From positions 124,001-188,000 of the forward strand of contig NZ_RCSU01000010.1 of the NCBI RefSeq assembly GCF_003991355.1: a stretch of 64,000 bases of DNA. The letters are read 5' to 3'. Positions 37,504 to 48,500 of this stretch are shown here, piece by piece (position 1 is the stretch's first letter; every line of letters starts with the position of its first letter). The position numbers and the translations under genes were made by a program. The DNA comes from Pseudoflavitalea rhizosphaerae (GTDB taxonomy: Bacteria; Bacteroidota; Bacteroidia; Chitinophagales; Chitinophagaceae). The notes below the pieces were generated by a model. That model was not told the DNA's origin. It did not search any database and was given only the letters and a program-made list of their open reading frames with translations.

Positions 37504-38757
37504 TTATTTATTGAGCACCACCAGTCTCCTGCCTTCTTCCAGGCGGAAAGAAACTTCTGCACGTTGCAGGAAATCGAGAACATCTTTGAGCGGGAAATTC
37601 CTGCCGATCTCTCCCACAAAATCAATATCAGGTATACTATTCTCGTATACAACTTCTATATCGTACCAGCGTTCGAGCTGTCTCATCACTTCACCTAAAT
37701 CGGCATTCTCGAAATTGAAGTAACCATTTTTCCAGGCGGTGACTTTTTCGATATCCACTTCATCTGATAAGGTAACTGCGTTCCTGCGCTGGTTTTGTTT
37801 TTGAGCGGCTGTTACATTTATTACCTGCGCTTCTTGTCCTGGTTTTAAGATCAGTTCGTTCAAACGCCCGTCTGTACGGGGTTCTGCCTCGAGAGCCGCT
37901 ACGCGCACACTTCCATTGATGAGTGTTGTGCGGATCAGTTTTTCATTATCGTAGGCATTCACGTTGAATTCTGTTCCGAGCACTTCAACGTCTGCGAGAT
38001 TGTTCACATTTACAAAAAATGGTCTGCGCATATCTTTTGCCACTTCAAAATATGCTTCGCCTGCTATGTATACTTTGCGTTCGTGGCCGGCAAATTCAAC
38101 AGGGTAGCGGATAGAGCTGTTGGCATTGAGCCAGACTTTTGTGCCGTCGGGAAGGATTAGCTGGAATTGCCTTCCCTTGGGCGTGGTCATAGTATTGAAA
38201 GATGTCTTGCCGGTTCCTTCATCATTGGTACCATAAAGAAGTTTCCCGTTTTCCAATACCACTGCTGTTCCGCTTTCGGTGGCGATGAGGCCATTGCCCG
38301 CGCTGTCGAGTATTACCTGTCTGCCGTCTGCCAGTGTGAGCACTGCCCCAGTAGTTCCAGGCAGGATCTCGGTTTTGGCCAGTGCGGGCTTAGCCTGTGA
38401 AGGCTGGTCTTTGCTGCCGGTGATCCAGAAATAACTGACAGCTCCTACTAATATTACGGCAGCCGCTGCATAGCGTATCCAGCCTCGTTTCCGTAGAGGA
38501 ACAACCAATGCTTCTTCCTCCTGATGCCTGATAGCATTGATCTTTGCGAAGATGGCGTCTTCTGTTGACGCTTCTGTTTCCGGAATGAAAAGCAGCAGCT
38601 GTTCACGCAGTTTTTCTTCATCATCCAGCTGCGCAAAGAAATGGCGACGTTGCGCGGAAACAGACAGCCATTGCCGGAGCTGTTCCTGTTCTGCATCGGA
38701 TAAAGTTCCCTGAAGATGCTTTAGTAATATGTCTGCTATCTGCTCAACAGTTGTCAT
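37504..38757 (-). CDS. FecR-family anti-sigma factor, module B
   Basis: A 417-residue membrane protein. The start used is ATG 38757 (MTTVEQIADILLKHL). The longer frame adds 13 residues of AT-rich leader. A transmembrane helix lies at about 90-112 (YAAAAVILVGAVSYFWITG). The FecR domain (DGTKVWLNANSSIRYP, GEAYFEVAKD, VLGTEFNVNAYD) and a DUF4974 C-terminal domain follow. It is encoded between the sigma factor and the SusC gene and would relay the transporter signal. Confidence 0.9.
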   Translation of the reverse strand: MTTVEQIADILLKHLQGTLSDAEQEQLRQWLSVSAQRRHFFAQLDDEEKLREQLLLFIPETEASTEDAIFAKINAIRHQEEEALVVPLRKRGWIRYAAAAVILVGAVSYFWITGSKDQPSQAKPALAKTEILPGTTGAVLTLADGRQVILDSAGNGLIATESGTAVVLENGKLLYGTNDEGTGKTSFNTMTTPKGRQFQLILPDGTKVWLNANSSIRYPVEFAGHERKVYIAGEAYFEVAKDMRRPFFVNVNNLADVEVLGTEFNVNAYDNEKLIRTTLINGSVRVAALEAEPRTDGRLNELILKPGQEAQVINVTAAQKQNQRRNAVTLSDEVDIEKVTAWKNGYFNFENADLGEVMRQLERWYDIEVVYENSIPDIDFVGEIGRNFPLKDVLDFLQRAEVSFRLEEGRRLVVLNK

Positions 38758-38824
38758 ACTATTATATTCTACAACCGGATGATCAAAAACAACCATCCGA
38801 TCATTACATTTTTTTGATTTTTTT

Positions 38825-39436
38825 TCAGGATAAGAGTCCGGTGCCTTCTGTAAGCATGACCAGCAGGATAATGGCCAGGGGATCTTGTCGGAGCGCCTGC
38901 TGCAGAAGCCTGACAGCGCTTACGCGCTGGTTGGTGACTGTCTGGACACGGAGTTGTAGTTTTGCTGCGATCTCCGCTGGTTTAAGTCCTTCACGATAGG
39001 ATAAGAGGAATATTTCGCGCATGCGAGGCGGAAGTTTGTCCACTTCGGCGTAAATGCGGTGCAGGAGCTCGGACTGTACACGCTCCAGGTAGAAGTCTTC
39101 AGTGTTTTGTTCATTCAAGAGCTGAAGCAGTTCTTCTTTTTTGTCCTCCTTCATGTTCTGGTGCTTGAGGAGGTTGAAGCATTTATTGCGTACGGTGACG
39201 TGGAGGAAGGCGGCGATGCCGTCTAAATTATGGAAATCAGAACGCCTGTTCCAGAGCTGGACAAAGGTTTCGGCAGTGAGGTCCTGTGCATCGGCTGGTT
39301 GGGTTAGGTATTTGCTGGCGAAGAGGTAAACCCGCTTGTACAGGCGCTTGTACACTTCCGCGAAAGCTTGTTCATTGCCGGCGCGGAAGGTTGCGATCAG
39401 TTCATTTTCCTGGTATGATGAGTAGCTGGTTTCCAA
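38825..39436 (-). CDS. ECF sigma factor (sigma-70 family), module B
   Basis: A 203-residue ECF sigma factor with region 2 (ASKYLTQPADAQDLTAETFVQ) and region 4 (YREGLKPAEIAAKLQLRVQT). It is longer at the C-terminus than the module A sigma factor, with a hydrophobic tail (PLAIILLVMLTEG) seen in some Bacteroidota sigma factors. FecR follows after 67 bp. It probably transcribes the downstream FecR-SusCD-ABC-MutS series. Confidence 0.88.
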   Translation of the reverse strand: METSYSSYQENELIATFRAGNEQAFAEVYKRLYKRVYLFASKYLTQPADAQDLTAETFVQLWNRRSDFHNLDGIAAFLHVTVRNKCFNLLKHQNMKEDKKEELLQLLNEQNTEDFYLERVQSELLHRIYAEVDKLPPRMREIFLLSYREGLKPAEIAAKLQLRVQTVTNQRVSAVRLLQQALRQDPLAIILLVMLTEGTGLLS

Positions 39437-39907
39437 AGTTTGGTGGGAACAAATGTAAAAAGATAAAAATGAAATGGTCTGAAAAGAGGAGTAAATTAGT
39501 CAATGGGGAGGGGAATTTTGGGAAAAAGGAAGCCTGCATACGCTTCTTGTTGTATTTCTCATACAAGTGAATGATTGCTGCAATGCAGTGCGTAATTGTA
39601 ATTGATAGTACAATGGATGTATGTGTTACGGAAACGGCGGTTGAGGCAAGATGAGTATCCGGGAATAAATGAATGGGAGACTGAAGGAGTTACGAGAGTT
39701 CGCAAAGATTGGTCTGCAATTTTTGATACCGTCTCCAGTTGATTTCTTACATGGAAGGATAGGGCCAAAATCCTAATGGAGTGGGCTACAAAGAGGATAT
39801 GCTGTAAATTTAAGCTCTGCGATATACAGGTTAACGGAAAGCAGGTATAGCATACCGTTAAGTTTGATATCAAATTCTCCAGCATTCTTTTGATGAGAGT
39901 TCCACTG
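39437..39907. other. Intergenic region with no recognisable gene
   Basis: About 470 bp between the sigma factor and the DUF1801 gene. A minus-strand open frame (39559-40002) overlaps the DUF1801 gene in another frame and has no family character. The sigma-factor promoter should lie at the left edge. I see no repeat or RNA gene. Confidence 0.4.
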
Positions 39908-40297
39908 CTAGAATAGTCTTTCCAACACACCTTTCCGTTTAACAATATTCTTATAGTCCCATTGGATGTCTCGGGCTTTTTGAAGCCATCGGTGAAGGTC
40001 ATCTGTGTTGATCTGTTTTACATCAGTATAGCGAGCCTCCGCAGCCTTGAAGCTTCCTTCCGGTTGTAATCCTTCTTCTTCAAAGGACTGCCCGCTCCAG
40101 AACAGGAGGCGTATGCAATTTTTTAATTTGCTGTAGCCGACGATCGGATTTCCATCGAGAAACCAAACCGGATGACGGTGCCATATTTTGCTTTCAGCAT
40201 CTTGCATTTGCTGGAGGATTTCTTTCGAAAGTTTTTGGCAGATCTTTTTGTCAGTGGCTGTTTGATTGTTGTTGTAGGCGAGTATGTCTTCTTGCAT
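39908..40297 (-). CDS. DUF1801-domain protein (YdhG-like)
   Basis: A 129-residue small cytoplasmic protein. The core WHRHPVWFLDGNPIVGYSKL followed by IRLLFWSGQSFEEEGL matches the DUF1801/YdhG fold, once called an iron chaperone-like family. No operon partner is visible. Function unproven. Confidence 0.7.
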   Translation of the reverse strand: MQEDILAYNNNQTATDKKICQKLSKEILQQMQDAESKIWHRHPVWFLDGNPIVGYSKLKNCIRLLFWSGQSFEEEGLQPEGSFKAAEARYTDVKQINTDDLHRWLQKARDIQWDYKNIVKRKGVLERLF

Positions 40298-40615
40298 GGA
40301 GAAGATAGTTTTGGTGAACAGGTAAATAAAGATAGATAATTATTGCACTGTATTGTGAATGTGCTATTAGTATTCACAACAGCTGTCAACAGCTCCAAAC
40401 CGGCGCTCATAGATGTTTTTCATTTGACATAACATATGGAAATTGCGCATTCAGAAGGGTTATTTTCATTTCCGGTGTTTTGTAGCCGGGAATACAAGTT
40501 GATACTACAATGATTCAGATTGGTATTTGTTTAGTTCGTCATTAAGTATATAATCAGAGCAGAAACTAATTGTTAATTATGCGGTTTAAGTTAAAAAAAA
40601 CCAAACAATTAACAC
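40298..40615. other. Divergent promoter region upstream of third SusC gene
   Basis: About 320 bp between the DUF1801 gene and the SusC gene at 40616. It must hold promoters for both directions, and the right half is AT-rich. I cannot place a -33/-7 element with confidence, and there is no sigma/FecR pair next to it. Confidence 0.4.
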
Positions 40616-43588
40616 ATGATGAAATTGACTCGAGGGGTCAGTCTGCTCCTACTGGCCCTCTTATTCCCATTCCTTTCATTTGCCCAGGAAGCAATCACGG
40701 GCAAAGTAACAGACAAAAATGGTTTACCACTCTCCGGCGCAACAGTAATCAATAAAGCCGGAAATTCCATTCAGACCTCCTCTAACGGAACTTTCACTAT
40801 CACAGTAGCATCAAAAGACAAGCTTACAGTTTCTTATGTGGGCTTTACCACACGCACCGTGGCTGCTGCTGCCGACCTCACCATTGTTTTGTCGGAAGAA
40901 GCCATCAACTTAAGTGAGGTGGTAGTTACCGGCCTGGCAGGCGGTATCAAAAGAAGGAACGCAGCAAATGCTGTTACAAGACTGAGTGCCAAAGAACTTA
41001 CAGGTAGCACACGTCCTCCCACATTGGATGCCGCTATGAACGGTAAAGTATCAGGAGCTGTAATTGCAGCCAATACTGGTGCTCCGGGTGGAGGTATGTC
41101 TATCCGTCTTCGGGGCGTATCTACAGTTATCGGTTCTTCAGAACCGTTATATGTGATCGATGGTATCATCGTAAACAACAGTCAGTTGCCTTCGGGTGCA
41201 GGAACGAATTCGTTCAGTGGTGCGGTAGGCGCCAATGCAGGATCTGAAGACCAGGCCCCTAACAGGATCTCGGATATCAATCCCGGTGATATCGAATCAA
41301 TCGATATTCTGAAAGGACCTTCAGCAGCCGCTGCCTATGGTACACGCGCCAATGGTGGTGTAATTGTGATCACTACCCGTCGCGGTAAATCAGGTAAAAC
41401 GAGGATCAATGTTTCTCAGGACGTTGGTATGAGCCGCGCATTGAAGTTACTGGGTTCAGAAAACTGGACTGAGGAAAAGATCAACAACTTTGATGCGGAC
41501 AACGGAAGTTATGCGTTGAGTAAGGATAGAACTCTGGAATTGTTCCGTGCCGCCAACGGACAAACCTGGGACTATGAAAAACTGATCTGGGGTAATACAG
41601 GCTTAATCAGTAATACCAATGCCACTGTATCCGGCGGAACTGATAAAACCAGGTTCCTCATTGCAGGATCAATGCAAAGCGAAACAGGCATCCAGAAACA
41701 TACAGGATACAAACGTCATAGCATCCGTCTCAACCTGGACCATAAGCTTACTGATTTCATCGATCTTAAACTTAGTACCAATTATCTGAACACCAATACC
41801 AGCCGCGGTTTTGCCGGTAACGACAATAATGGAGTGGCACTGGCTTATTCCATTGCCCATATTCCTAATTTCATTAACCTGAACAAAACGGCAGATGGTA
41901 AGTATCCTGAGTCTCCCAATACCGGTCAAAATCCTTTCGAAGTGGTAGACAGGGCAGAGAACAGGGAAAGGACCAACCGTTTCCTGTATTCAGGTGAAAT
42001 GAACGTATGGCTCCTGCGTAAGGAAAGATCCTCCCTGAAGCTCGGATTCAGAAGCGGTATCGATTTTATTCTTTCCGAGCCAAGGGCATATATGCCGGAA
42101 GACATGCAGTTCCAGTCTGGCAATAGTTTGAAAGGAGCTACACGTTACTCACTCAATAAAATATTTTATACCTATCTCCAAACATCATTGGCATACAATG
42201 TGAATGTTGGAAAGAATATCGATCTCACCACCAGCGCTGTGGTATTACGTGATGATCAGCGCCGTGATATTTCCTGGATCCAGGGTGATGGATTGCTCGG
42301 TGGTCAACGTAACCCCAGCACAGGTCAGCGTGTGATTACTGAAAGCCTGGTAGAAAAAGAAGCGGTAGTGGCGCTTGACCTCAGCCAGGATATCAACTGG
42401 GACGATAAAGTGATCGGCCGTGTAGGTGTAAGGGCCGATAAATCCACATTGGCAGGTTTGAATTTCGACAAATGGTTCTATTTTCCCAGAGCTTCACTGG
42501 CTGTTAATCTCACCAATTTTGCTTTCTGGAATGTGGCTCCTGTAACGATGTTGAAGCCGCGTATCGCATATGGACAAACTTCCGGATTCCCCACTTTCAA
42601 CGGAGCTTATTCACGCATGTCTCCGATAAACTATGGTGGACAGCTGGGTGTGGCTGCACCGGTAACCCTTGGACTAAGCCGCCTGGAACCTGAAAGGGCA
42701 ACCGAGCTGGAGTTCGGTTTTGATCTGGGTCTTTTTGGCAACCGTGTTGTGCTGGAAGCCACCTATTATAAGAAGAAGATCCAGGACTTCCTTTTCCCGT
42801 TCACACTGTCGGCAGGAACAGGTGTTAGCAGCCTTTCAGTTTTCCCTGTGGGAGATATGGAAAACAAAGGTGTTGAATTGGGTCTCAATGCTGCTATCAT
42901 CAGGAGGAAAGATATTGAATGGTCTACCAACATTCAATGGTGGTTTAACAAATCGCTTATTACCCGCCTGGATGTTCCGCCTGCATTTGTTGGTAGTTCA
43001 GGGTTTGGTAGTTATGGAAGGAAACGCCTGGTGCAGGGTCAATCTCCTACTCTGTGGTATGGTCCTGATGAAAACAAGACGCTTGTTCCTTACAAAGAGG
43101 CACAACCGAAATTCCAGATGAGCTGGGGAAACACTGTGCGATTTGGAAAAGGATTCGAGTTCGGTATGTTCTGGCATACCAGCCAGGGTGGACATAATGC
43201 CTCACTCACCAAATTGCTGAAAGATGAAGGTGGTACTACACATGATTACAGCCAGCCAGGAAAAGAGGATGTTATTGGCAGGGAAAGACAGGCAGAGGTA
43301 ATCAGTAATTTCATTTTTGATGCCAGCTTCATTCGCCTGAGAGAAGCATCTCTTTATTATACTATTCCCGAATCTGCGCTGAAGAGCATTTTGAAAAAAG
43401 GACCTGAGCGCGTTCGTGTAGGTATCTCAGGATCAAATCTGCTTCTGATCACTGATTACTATGGGTATGATCCCGAAGCTTCCAACTTCAATACCAGCAA
43501 CGCAGGCGGCGCTTTATCCACCGGCGTTGACCTGGCACCCCACCCTGCTGTACGCCGATTCTTCTTCCACTTAAATTTTGAATTTTAA
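40616..43588 (+). CDS. SusC/RagA TonB-linked outer-membrane protein (third pair, no STN domain)
   Basis: A 990-residue TonB-dependent transporter, shorter than the other two because it has no STN domain. The signal peptide (LLLLALLFPFLSFA) leads straight into a CarboxypepD-like domain (ITGKVTDKNGLPLSGATVI), the plug (SIDILKGPSAAAAYGTRANGG) and the barrel ending RFFFHLNFEF. Without STN it is unlikely to signal to FecR, in keeping with the lack of a sigma/FecR pair nearby. The first two codons are both ATG, so the start may be 40616 or 40619. Confidence 0.92.
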   Translation: MMKLTRGVSLLLLALLFPFLSFAQEAITGKVTDKNGLPLSGATVINKAGNSIQTSSNGTFTITVASKDKLTVSYVGFTTRTVAAAADLTIVLSEEAINLSEVVVTGLAGGIKRRNAANAVTRLSAKELTGSTRPPTLDAAMNGKVSGAVIAANTGAPGGGMSIRLRGVSTVIGSSEPLYVIDGIIVNNSQLPSGAGTNSFSGAVGANAGSEDQAPNRISDINPGDIESIDILKGPSAAAAYGTRANGGVIVITTRRGKSGKTRINVSQDVGMSRALKLLGSENWTEEKINNFDADNGSYALSKDRTLELFRAANGQTWDYEKLIWGNTGLISNTNATVSGGTDKTRFLIAGSMQSETGIQKHTGYKRHSIRLNLDHKLTDFIDLKLSTNYLNTNTSRGFAGNDNNGVALAYSIAHIPNFINLNKTADGKYPESPNTGQNPFEVVDRAENRERTNRFLYSGEMNVWLLRKERSSLKLGFRSGIDFILSEPRAYMPEDMQFQSGNSLKGATRYSLNKIFYTYLQTSLAYNVNVGKNIDLTTSAVVLRDDQRRDISWIQGDGLLGGQRNPSTGQRVITESLVEKEAVVALDLSQDINWDDKVIGRVGVRADKSTLAGLNFDKWFYFPRASLAVNLTNFAFWNVAPVTMLKPRIAYGQTSGFPTFNGAYSRMSPINYGGQLGVAAPVTLGLSRLEPERATELEFGFDLGLFGNRVVLEATYYKKKIQDFLFPFTLSAGTGVSSLSVFPVGDMENKGVELGLNAAIIRRKDIEWSTNIQWWFNKSLITRLDVPPAFVGSSGFGSYGRKRLVQGQSPTLWYGPDENKTLVPYKEAQPKFQMSWGNTVRFGKGFEFGMFWHTSQGGHNASLTKLLKDEGGTTHDYSQPGKEDVIGRERQAEVISNFIFDASFIRLREASLYYTIPESALKSILKKGPERVRVGISGSNLLLITDYYGYDPEASNFNTSNAGGALSTGVDLAPHPAVRRFFFHLNFEF

Positions 43589-43602
43589 ACACTATTGCTA
43601 TC

Positions 43603-44997
43603 ATGAGAATAAATAATAAGTTCAGCATATCACTGGCAACATTTTTTGCAGCAGGCTTGCTGTTGAAAGGTTGTACCAAAACCGAACTGGTCACCGACCC
43701 GAATTATCCGGCTGTTGAAACCGTATTGAACAATGCTTCCAGAGAACAGATCAATCAGCTTGGAGTTGGAGTGCAGTCTGTAATGCGTAACGGCCTTTCC
43801 GCAAATTATACCTGGAGCGGTTGTATAGGCAGGGAAGTTGTTTATTATGCTTCCACAGAAAGCCGCTTCCATGAAGAACTTCAGGGCAGCAAACCCATCG
43901 ATCCGGGTGGTTTGATGATGACCTGGTACAGCGCTGCCAGCCAAACCCGCCGCCGTGCCGAAATCCTTCACCAATCTGCAGAGAAGTCCTCTGCACTTTC
44001 CGATGCTGAAAAACTTGCGGTGAAAGGGTTTGTAAAAACCGTACAGGCCTACGTTATGCTCAATGCTGCGAATATGGCTTACTCCAAAGGTATCCGCACT
44101 TCCTTTACTGATCTCCGTGTGCCCGGCGATATGTTGAGGCCAGGCTGTTTCAGCACTTATGAGCAATCATTGGCCTATGTTAAACAATTGGTGGAAGATG
44201 GTAATGCGGCATTGAAAACAGGTAGCACTACATTTCCATTCCCTATGACTACAGGGTGGGCCGGGTTTGAAACTCCTGATAAATTCGGGAAATTCAACCG
44301 TGCTGTAGCCGCCCGCGTTGCCATGTACCAGAAAGATTGGGCAGGCATGAGCAGTGCATTGAACGAGTCTTTCATCAATGAGACCGGATCTATGGATGCA
44401 GGTCCGAAATTCACCTATTCTACAACAGCCAATGATGCTACCAATCCATTTTTTCAAAACGAAAACGCTACAAATACAACCACACTGGTGCAGGTTAATT
44501 TTGTGCCTGAAGCTGAAGCTGGTGATAAACGTGTTTTCGGTGTACCTAAAAACAAAAAGGATGGCACAGCCAAAGTGAAGCAAAGAACTAATCCACTGGC
44601 TCCAACAGGATTTCCACTGATGCAATATGAAGTACAGATGTTTGAAACGATTTCTTCGCCGGTAGGCATCATCCGTAATGAAGAGTTGTTGCTGATGAAA
44701 GCGGAAGCGGCCATACAGTCCAACGATCTGGATGAAGCAGTGCGTGTTCTGAATATTGTAAGGGACGCAGCCGGACTGAATGATTATGCAGGTGCAGTAA
44801 CATCAGCTGCCGTGTTGGATGAACTGCTGAACCAACGCCGCTATGGACTGTTCATGGAAGGACATCGCTGGTTCGATATGCGCCGATATGACCGGTTGAG
44901 TACATTACCTAAAGACAACTCAGGACACCAGGTTTGGACTGAGTTCCCCCGATTGTTGTCTGAAGTGGATTGGGATTCAAAGTATCCCTGCAACTGA
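43603..44997 (+). CDS. SusD/RagB-family outer-membrane lipoprotein (third pair)
   Basis: A 464-residue SusD-like lipoprotein with signal FFAAGLLLKGC. Family features include the helical segment VKGFVKTVQAYVMLNAANMA and the C-terminal QRRYGLFMEGHRWFDMRRYD. It starts 14 bp after the SusC gene and is followed by a clear terminator, giving a two-gene operon. Confidence 0.9.
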   Translation: MRINNKFSISLATFFAAGLLLKGCTKTELVTDPNYPAVETVLNNASREQINQLGVGVQSVMRNGLSANYTWSGCIGREVVYYASTESRFHEELQGSKPIDPGGLMMTWYSAASQTRRRAEILHQSAEKSSALSDAEKLAVKGFVKTVQAYVMLNAANMAYSKGIRTSFTDLRVPGDMLRPGCFSTYEQSLAYVKQLVEDGNAALKTGSTTFPFPMTTGWAGFETPDKFGKFNRAVAARVAMYQKDWAGMSSALNESFINETGSMDAGPKFTYSTTANDATNPFFQNENATNTTTLVQVNFVPEAEAGDKRVFGVPKNKKDGTAKVKQRTNPLAPTGFPLMQYEVQMFETISSPVGIIRNEELLLMKAEAAIQSNDLDEAVRVLNIVRDAAGLNDYAGAVTSAAVLDELLNQRRYGLFMEGHRWFDMRRYDRLSTLPKDNSGHQVWTEFPRLLSEVDWDSKYPCN

Positions 44998-45029
44998 TAA
45001 GGTAATAAGATAAAATTTATGCCAGGCTA

Positions 45030-45062
45030 AAAGAAGGGTGTCTATAATGGCACCCTTCTTTC
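45030..45062 (+). terminator. Terminator of the third SusCD operon
   Basis: AAGAAGGGTG (45031-45040) pairs with CACCCTTCTT (45051-45060) over a 10-base loop, followed by T-rich sequence, 33 bp after the SusD stop codon. Confidence 0.85.
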
Positions 45063-45233
45063 ATTTAGGTTGTATGAATTGAATAATTACTACCAGGCAA
45101 TGCACTTAAACTTTGCATCAAGTTTTTCTTACTGGAATTTTGGGGGCGAAAAAATAGACCCTAAATTTTTCAACTTGATCCCTTGATCCGGCTCCTCTTC
45201 AACCTGAAGCGTATTTGAGAATTTTATAAAACT

Positions 45234-45270
45234 AAAAAGGCTCACAAAACTTTCGTTTTATGAACCTTTT
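45234..45270 (-). terminator. Orphaned tRNA-Ser terminator
   Basis: Read on the minus strand, AAAAGGTTCATAAAAC pairs with GTTTTGTGAGCCTTTT through two U-G pairs and is followed by T. It closely resembles the terminator at 56184-56221 that follows the tRNA-Ser gene, but no tRNA precedes it here. It is best explained as the original chromosomal terminator of tRNA-Ser, cut off from the gene by insertion of the island. Confidence 0.75.
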
Positions 45271-45274
45271 CTTT

Positions 45275-45289
45275 GCGGTGAGGGAGGGA
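45275..45289. other. Island attachment site, left (attL-like direct repeat)
   Basis: gcggtgagggaggga is identical to 56244-56258, the 3' end of tRNA-Ser(GCU). Weaker similarity to the tRNA T arm continues for a few bases (atgaacc against tcgaacc). It marks the far boundary of the integrated island. Confidence 0.8.
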
Positions 45290-45350
45290 AATGAACCGGG
45301 TCCCTGGACGCTTTTATTTTCAATATGTTAGGTTCGACAAGATGGGTTGG

Positions 45351-45368
45351 TGCACCGAATTTGACACC
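45351..45368. repeat. Putative integrase arm site, left copy
   Basis: tgcaccgaatttgacacc is an 18-bp exact match to the copy beside the integrase gene. The two copies are about 80-110 bp inside the respective attachment sites, the arrangement expected of arm-type binding sites of a tyrosine recombinase. Confidence 0.65.
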
Positions 45369-45545
45369 TGGGCTTTTGGCAAAAGGCAATCAATAATTAC
45401 TCGCTAACTTGCCTATAACATATTCAAATCTACGAAAACTCTACAAATGAATTGACATAAGGCAATATTTCTCGATTTATCAAACTCATTTTGTAAGTGA
45501 AAACAACTTTTAATACATTGATTTATTGCATTAATAACCTTTCCC

Positions 45546-48500
45546 ATGAAAATATTACACATTTCAGATTTCCATTTCAAGAACTCAAAGAAAGATATAG
45601 CCGCTCAGGACTTACTTATTGACAAACTTGTCGAAAATTTGAAAAATGAGAAAAATATTGATTTCATTCTATTTACAGGAGATCTAGTTTTCTCAGGAGA
45701 AAATAAGAATGATTTCATTTCTGCTTACAATTCATTTTTAGTAAAGGTTGCATCAGCCACTAATGTACTTGGAAGAAACATAATATTATGTCCTGGAAAT
45801 CATGACGTAAATAGAAAAGATGTAAGCATACCAGTAAAAGATTTTATAAGAGCGTCAAGAAAGGGAGAAGACTTAACTAAAATCGTCGAGAATAATAAAA
45901 AAGACGAATTGGGGCTTAGTTGTAAGCCAACCGAAAATTATTTTCTGTTTGAAAAGAAAATATACCAAAAAGGAGAAGAGTTAGAAATCTCAAAAATAGG
46001 ACCGCTTTACTCTACACATACAAGAGAAATTGGCAATAAAAAAATTGGATTTGCTTGCATAAACACTGCTTGGTGCTCAACAGGAGATGATGATGCATCG
46101 AATTTATTTTTCCCAAAGAGTGAATTGGAAAAAGCAGTCAAAGAACTAAAAGAAAAAAACGTCGCTTTAAAAATACTACTACTTCACCATCCTTTATATT
46201 TCTTGAGAGAATTTAATAAGTCAGAACTTGAAGATATAATTTACTCAGAGTTCAATATTATGCTTTCCGGACATTTACATAAAAGGGAAGATAGCCTAAG
46301 GCTAATTCAAAATGAGGGAATTTTTTGTTCATACGCGCACGCATCATTTACAAAAAAAGAGGACGGGAAAATTGGGTTTTGTATCATAGAAATTGATCTG
46401 GATGAACTTGAAATAAAGATAGATCGAAAATCGTATGACTTTGAAGAACGTTTCTTCTTTTCTCTACCTAAGCAATCTTACATACTTCCGGTGAATGAAG
46501 AAAAGCGAAATCAATTCAAATTGTTTAAAGTTATTCGGAAACGTACGGAAGAAGTAATAGAGATGGCAAATGAATTATTTGTGCACTCCAAAGATAAGCT
46601 TTCACAGAGTGGCTTCTTGGATCTATTTATCGATCCTGTTTTGAGAACTAATCCCAACTTTGAAGTAGACAACTATGTCATCCCTAATAAAAAGTTACCA
46701 TTTCGGGTGCTTTTTGAAAGAAAGAACTACCTAATATTTGGAAAAGACAAAACCGGCAAAACATCATTGTTGTACAAGTTGAACATTGATTTACTAAAAG
46801 AGTTTAGTCAATCTTCGGAAATACCCATTTATATTAATCTTTCTGATTATGCTCGATCTGGTTCAACAATAGACTTTATTAAACTACTTTCCAGATTCCT
46901 TGAAACTTCATATGAGGGAGCTAAAACAATACTTACTAAATATAAAATCCGACTCCTAATAGACAATTTTGATCCTACAGCAAAAAAACAAAACGAAATC
47001 TTAAACAAGTTTATTACTGAATATTCAAATTGCAAATATGTGATCGTAACTGATCAAACAATTGCGCGAAGCTTAGAAAAAATCGATTACGGAATTGATG
47101 GATATGAGCCTCTATTTATACATGACATATCAAGGTCGGAAATTAGAAAGTTGACATATAAATGGCCAAGTATCCCAGAAAACAAGCGAGAGGCATTTGT
47201 TGATAAAATAATTGAAGTATTAAAGCAACATAGTATGCCTTTTAACTACTGGACAATCTCCATATTTCTTTGGATTTTTTCAGGAAAAAACACACTTAAC
47301 TTTAACAACAACTCAGAGCTAATTGATCTATATATTGATGATCTTTTGGATCGTAATCGGTTGGCAAGTGACCCTGAAAACCGGTTCTCCTACCAAAACT
47401 ATAAAATATTATTATCAGAATTAGCACACAAACTATTAATAGAACTTAGTGACAAAAACTACTCAATTTATTATGCAGATTTCACAACTTTTGTAGACAC
47501 CTTCATGAAAGCAAATCCCAAGAGAGTTGGTAAAACTTCTGAGATTATTAATTACCTCTTAGATCGTGGTGTTTTGAAAAAAAATGATGACGACTACATT
47601 ACATTTAGGCTAAATGGAGTATTTGAATATTTTCTTGCATTCTATTTCATCGAAAATAGAGAATTTCTAAACCAGATAATCGATGATGACAACATCTATT
47701 TGTCATTCAAAAATGAGTTTGAGATTTACAGTGGGTTTCTTCGAAGTGAGGCCGAAAATAAAGAATTACTAAATAAAATCTATGGAAAAACAAGATGTAT
47801 TTTAAATGAACTCAACCAAAGGATGCATGGCGAACTGGATCTAAGATTGCAGTCTGTAATTGAAGGGAAGCAAACATTAGATATGAGCAGAACGCTTGCA
47901 TCTATTGAATCAAATGGAATGGCGCCATTAACCGAAGAAGAAAAAGATGATTTCTTTGATGAAGTCCAAGCAGACCCAGGGAAGACGGTTGAGGTTCGTT
48001 CAAAGAAAATTTATGATGTAAGCATAAAAAGATTTGATATACTAGAAAGATTTCTGTTTATCAATGGAAGAGTGTTCAAGAACATCGAAAACGTAAAAGA
48101 TGAAGCATTCATAATTGAAATTTTTGATTTTATTATTGAATCGAGTTGTAATATAGGATTTCTATTAATCGAGGAGTTGGAGGAAAATATTAAAAATGGA
48201 GAAAACCAAGAAGAAGTGCGTTATTCAGAAACTCCTGACATTATCTATCAACTATTCAACAACTATTTACCTAGCGTCGTCCAAACATTTATTCATGAAA
48301 GTATGGGACACATAAATCTTGAAACTATAATACTTTCGAGAATAGATGAACTTAAAAAGAATTTTAGAGTAAACCAGTACAAGCTATTTATATTATATTG
48401 TTTGTTGTTAGATATTGATTTCAAAAAACACAAATCTAAAATTGATGAGCTAATTTCTATTTCAAAAATGACAATTATAAAATCGTCTATTCAAATAAAG

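Larger units (their letters stand above)
44998..45545. other. Intergenic region containing the left end of the genomic island
   Basis: About 550 bp. From left to right it holds the SusD terminator, a stray tRNA-type terminator, a 15-bp partial copy of the tRNA-Ser 3' end (attachment site) and one copy of the putative integrase arm motif. Beyond that lies AT-rich sequence with the promoter of the phosphoesterase-NTPase gene. The main signals are listed separately. Confidence 0.7.

Noticed and set aside
39559-40002. Open frame of 147 codons on the minus strand
   Set aside because: It overlaps the DUF1801 gene in another frame and shows no protein family character.
45275-45310. A second tRNA-Ser gene at the left island end
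   Set aside because: Only 15 bases of the 3' end match, and the anticodon, D arm and acceptor 5' strand are absent. It is an attachment site.
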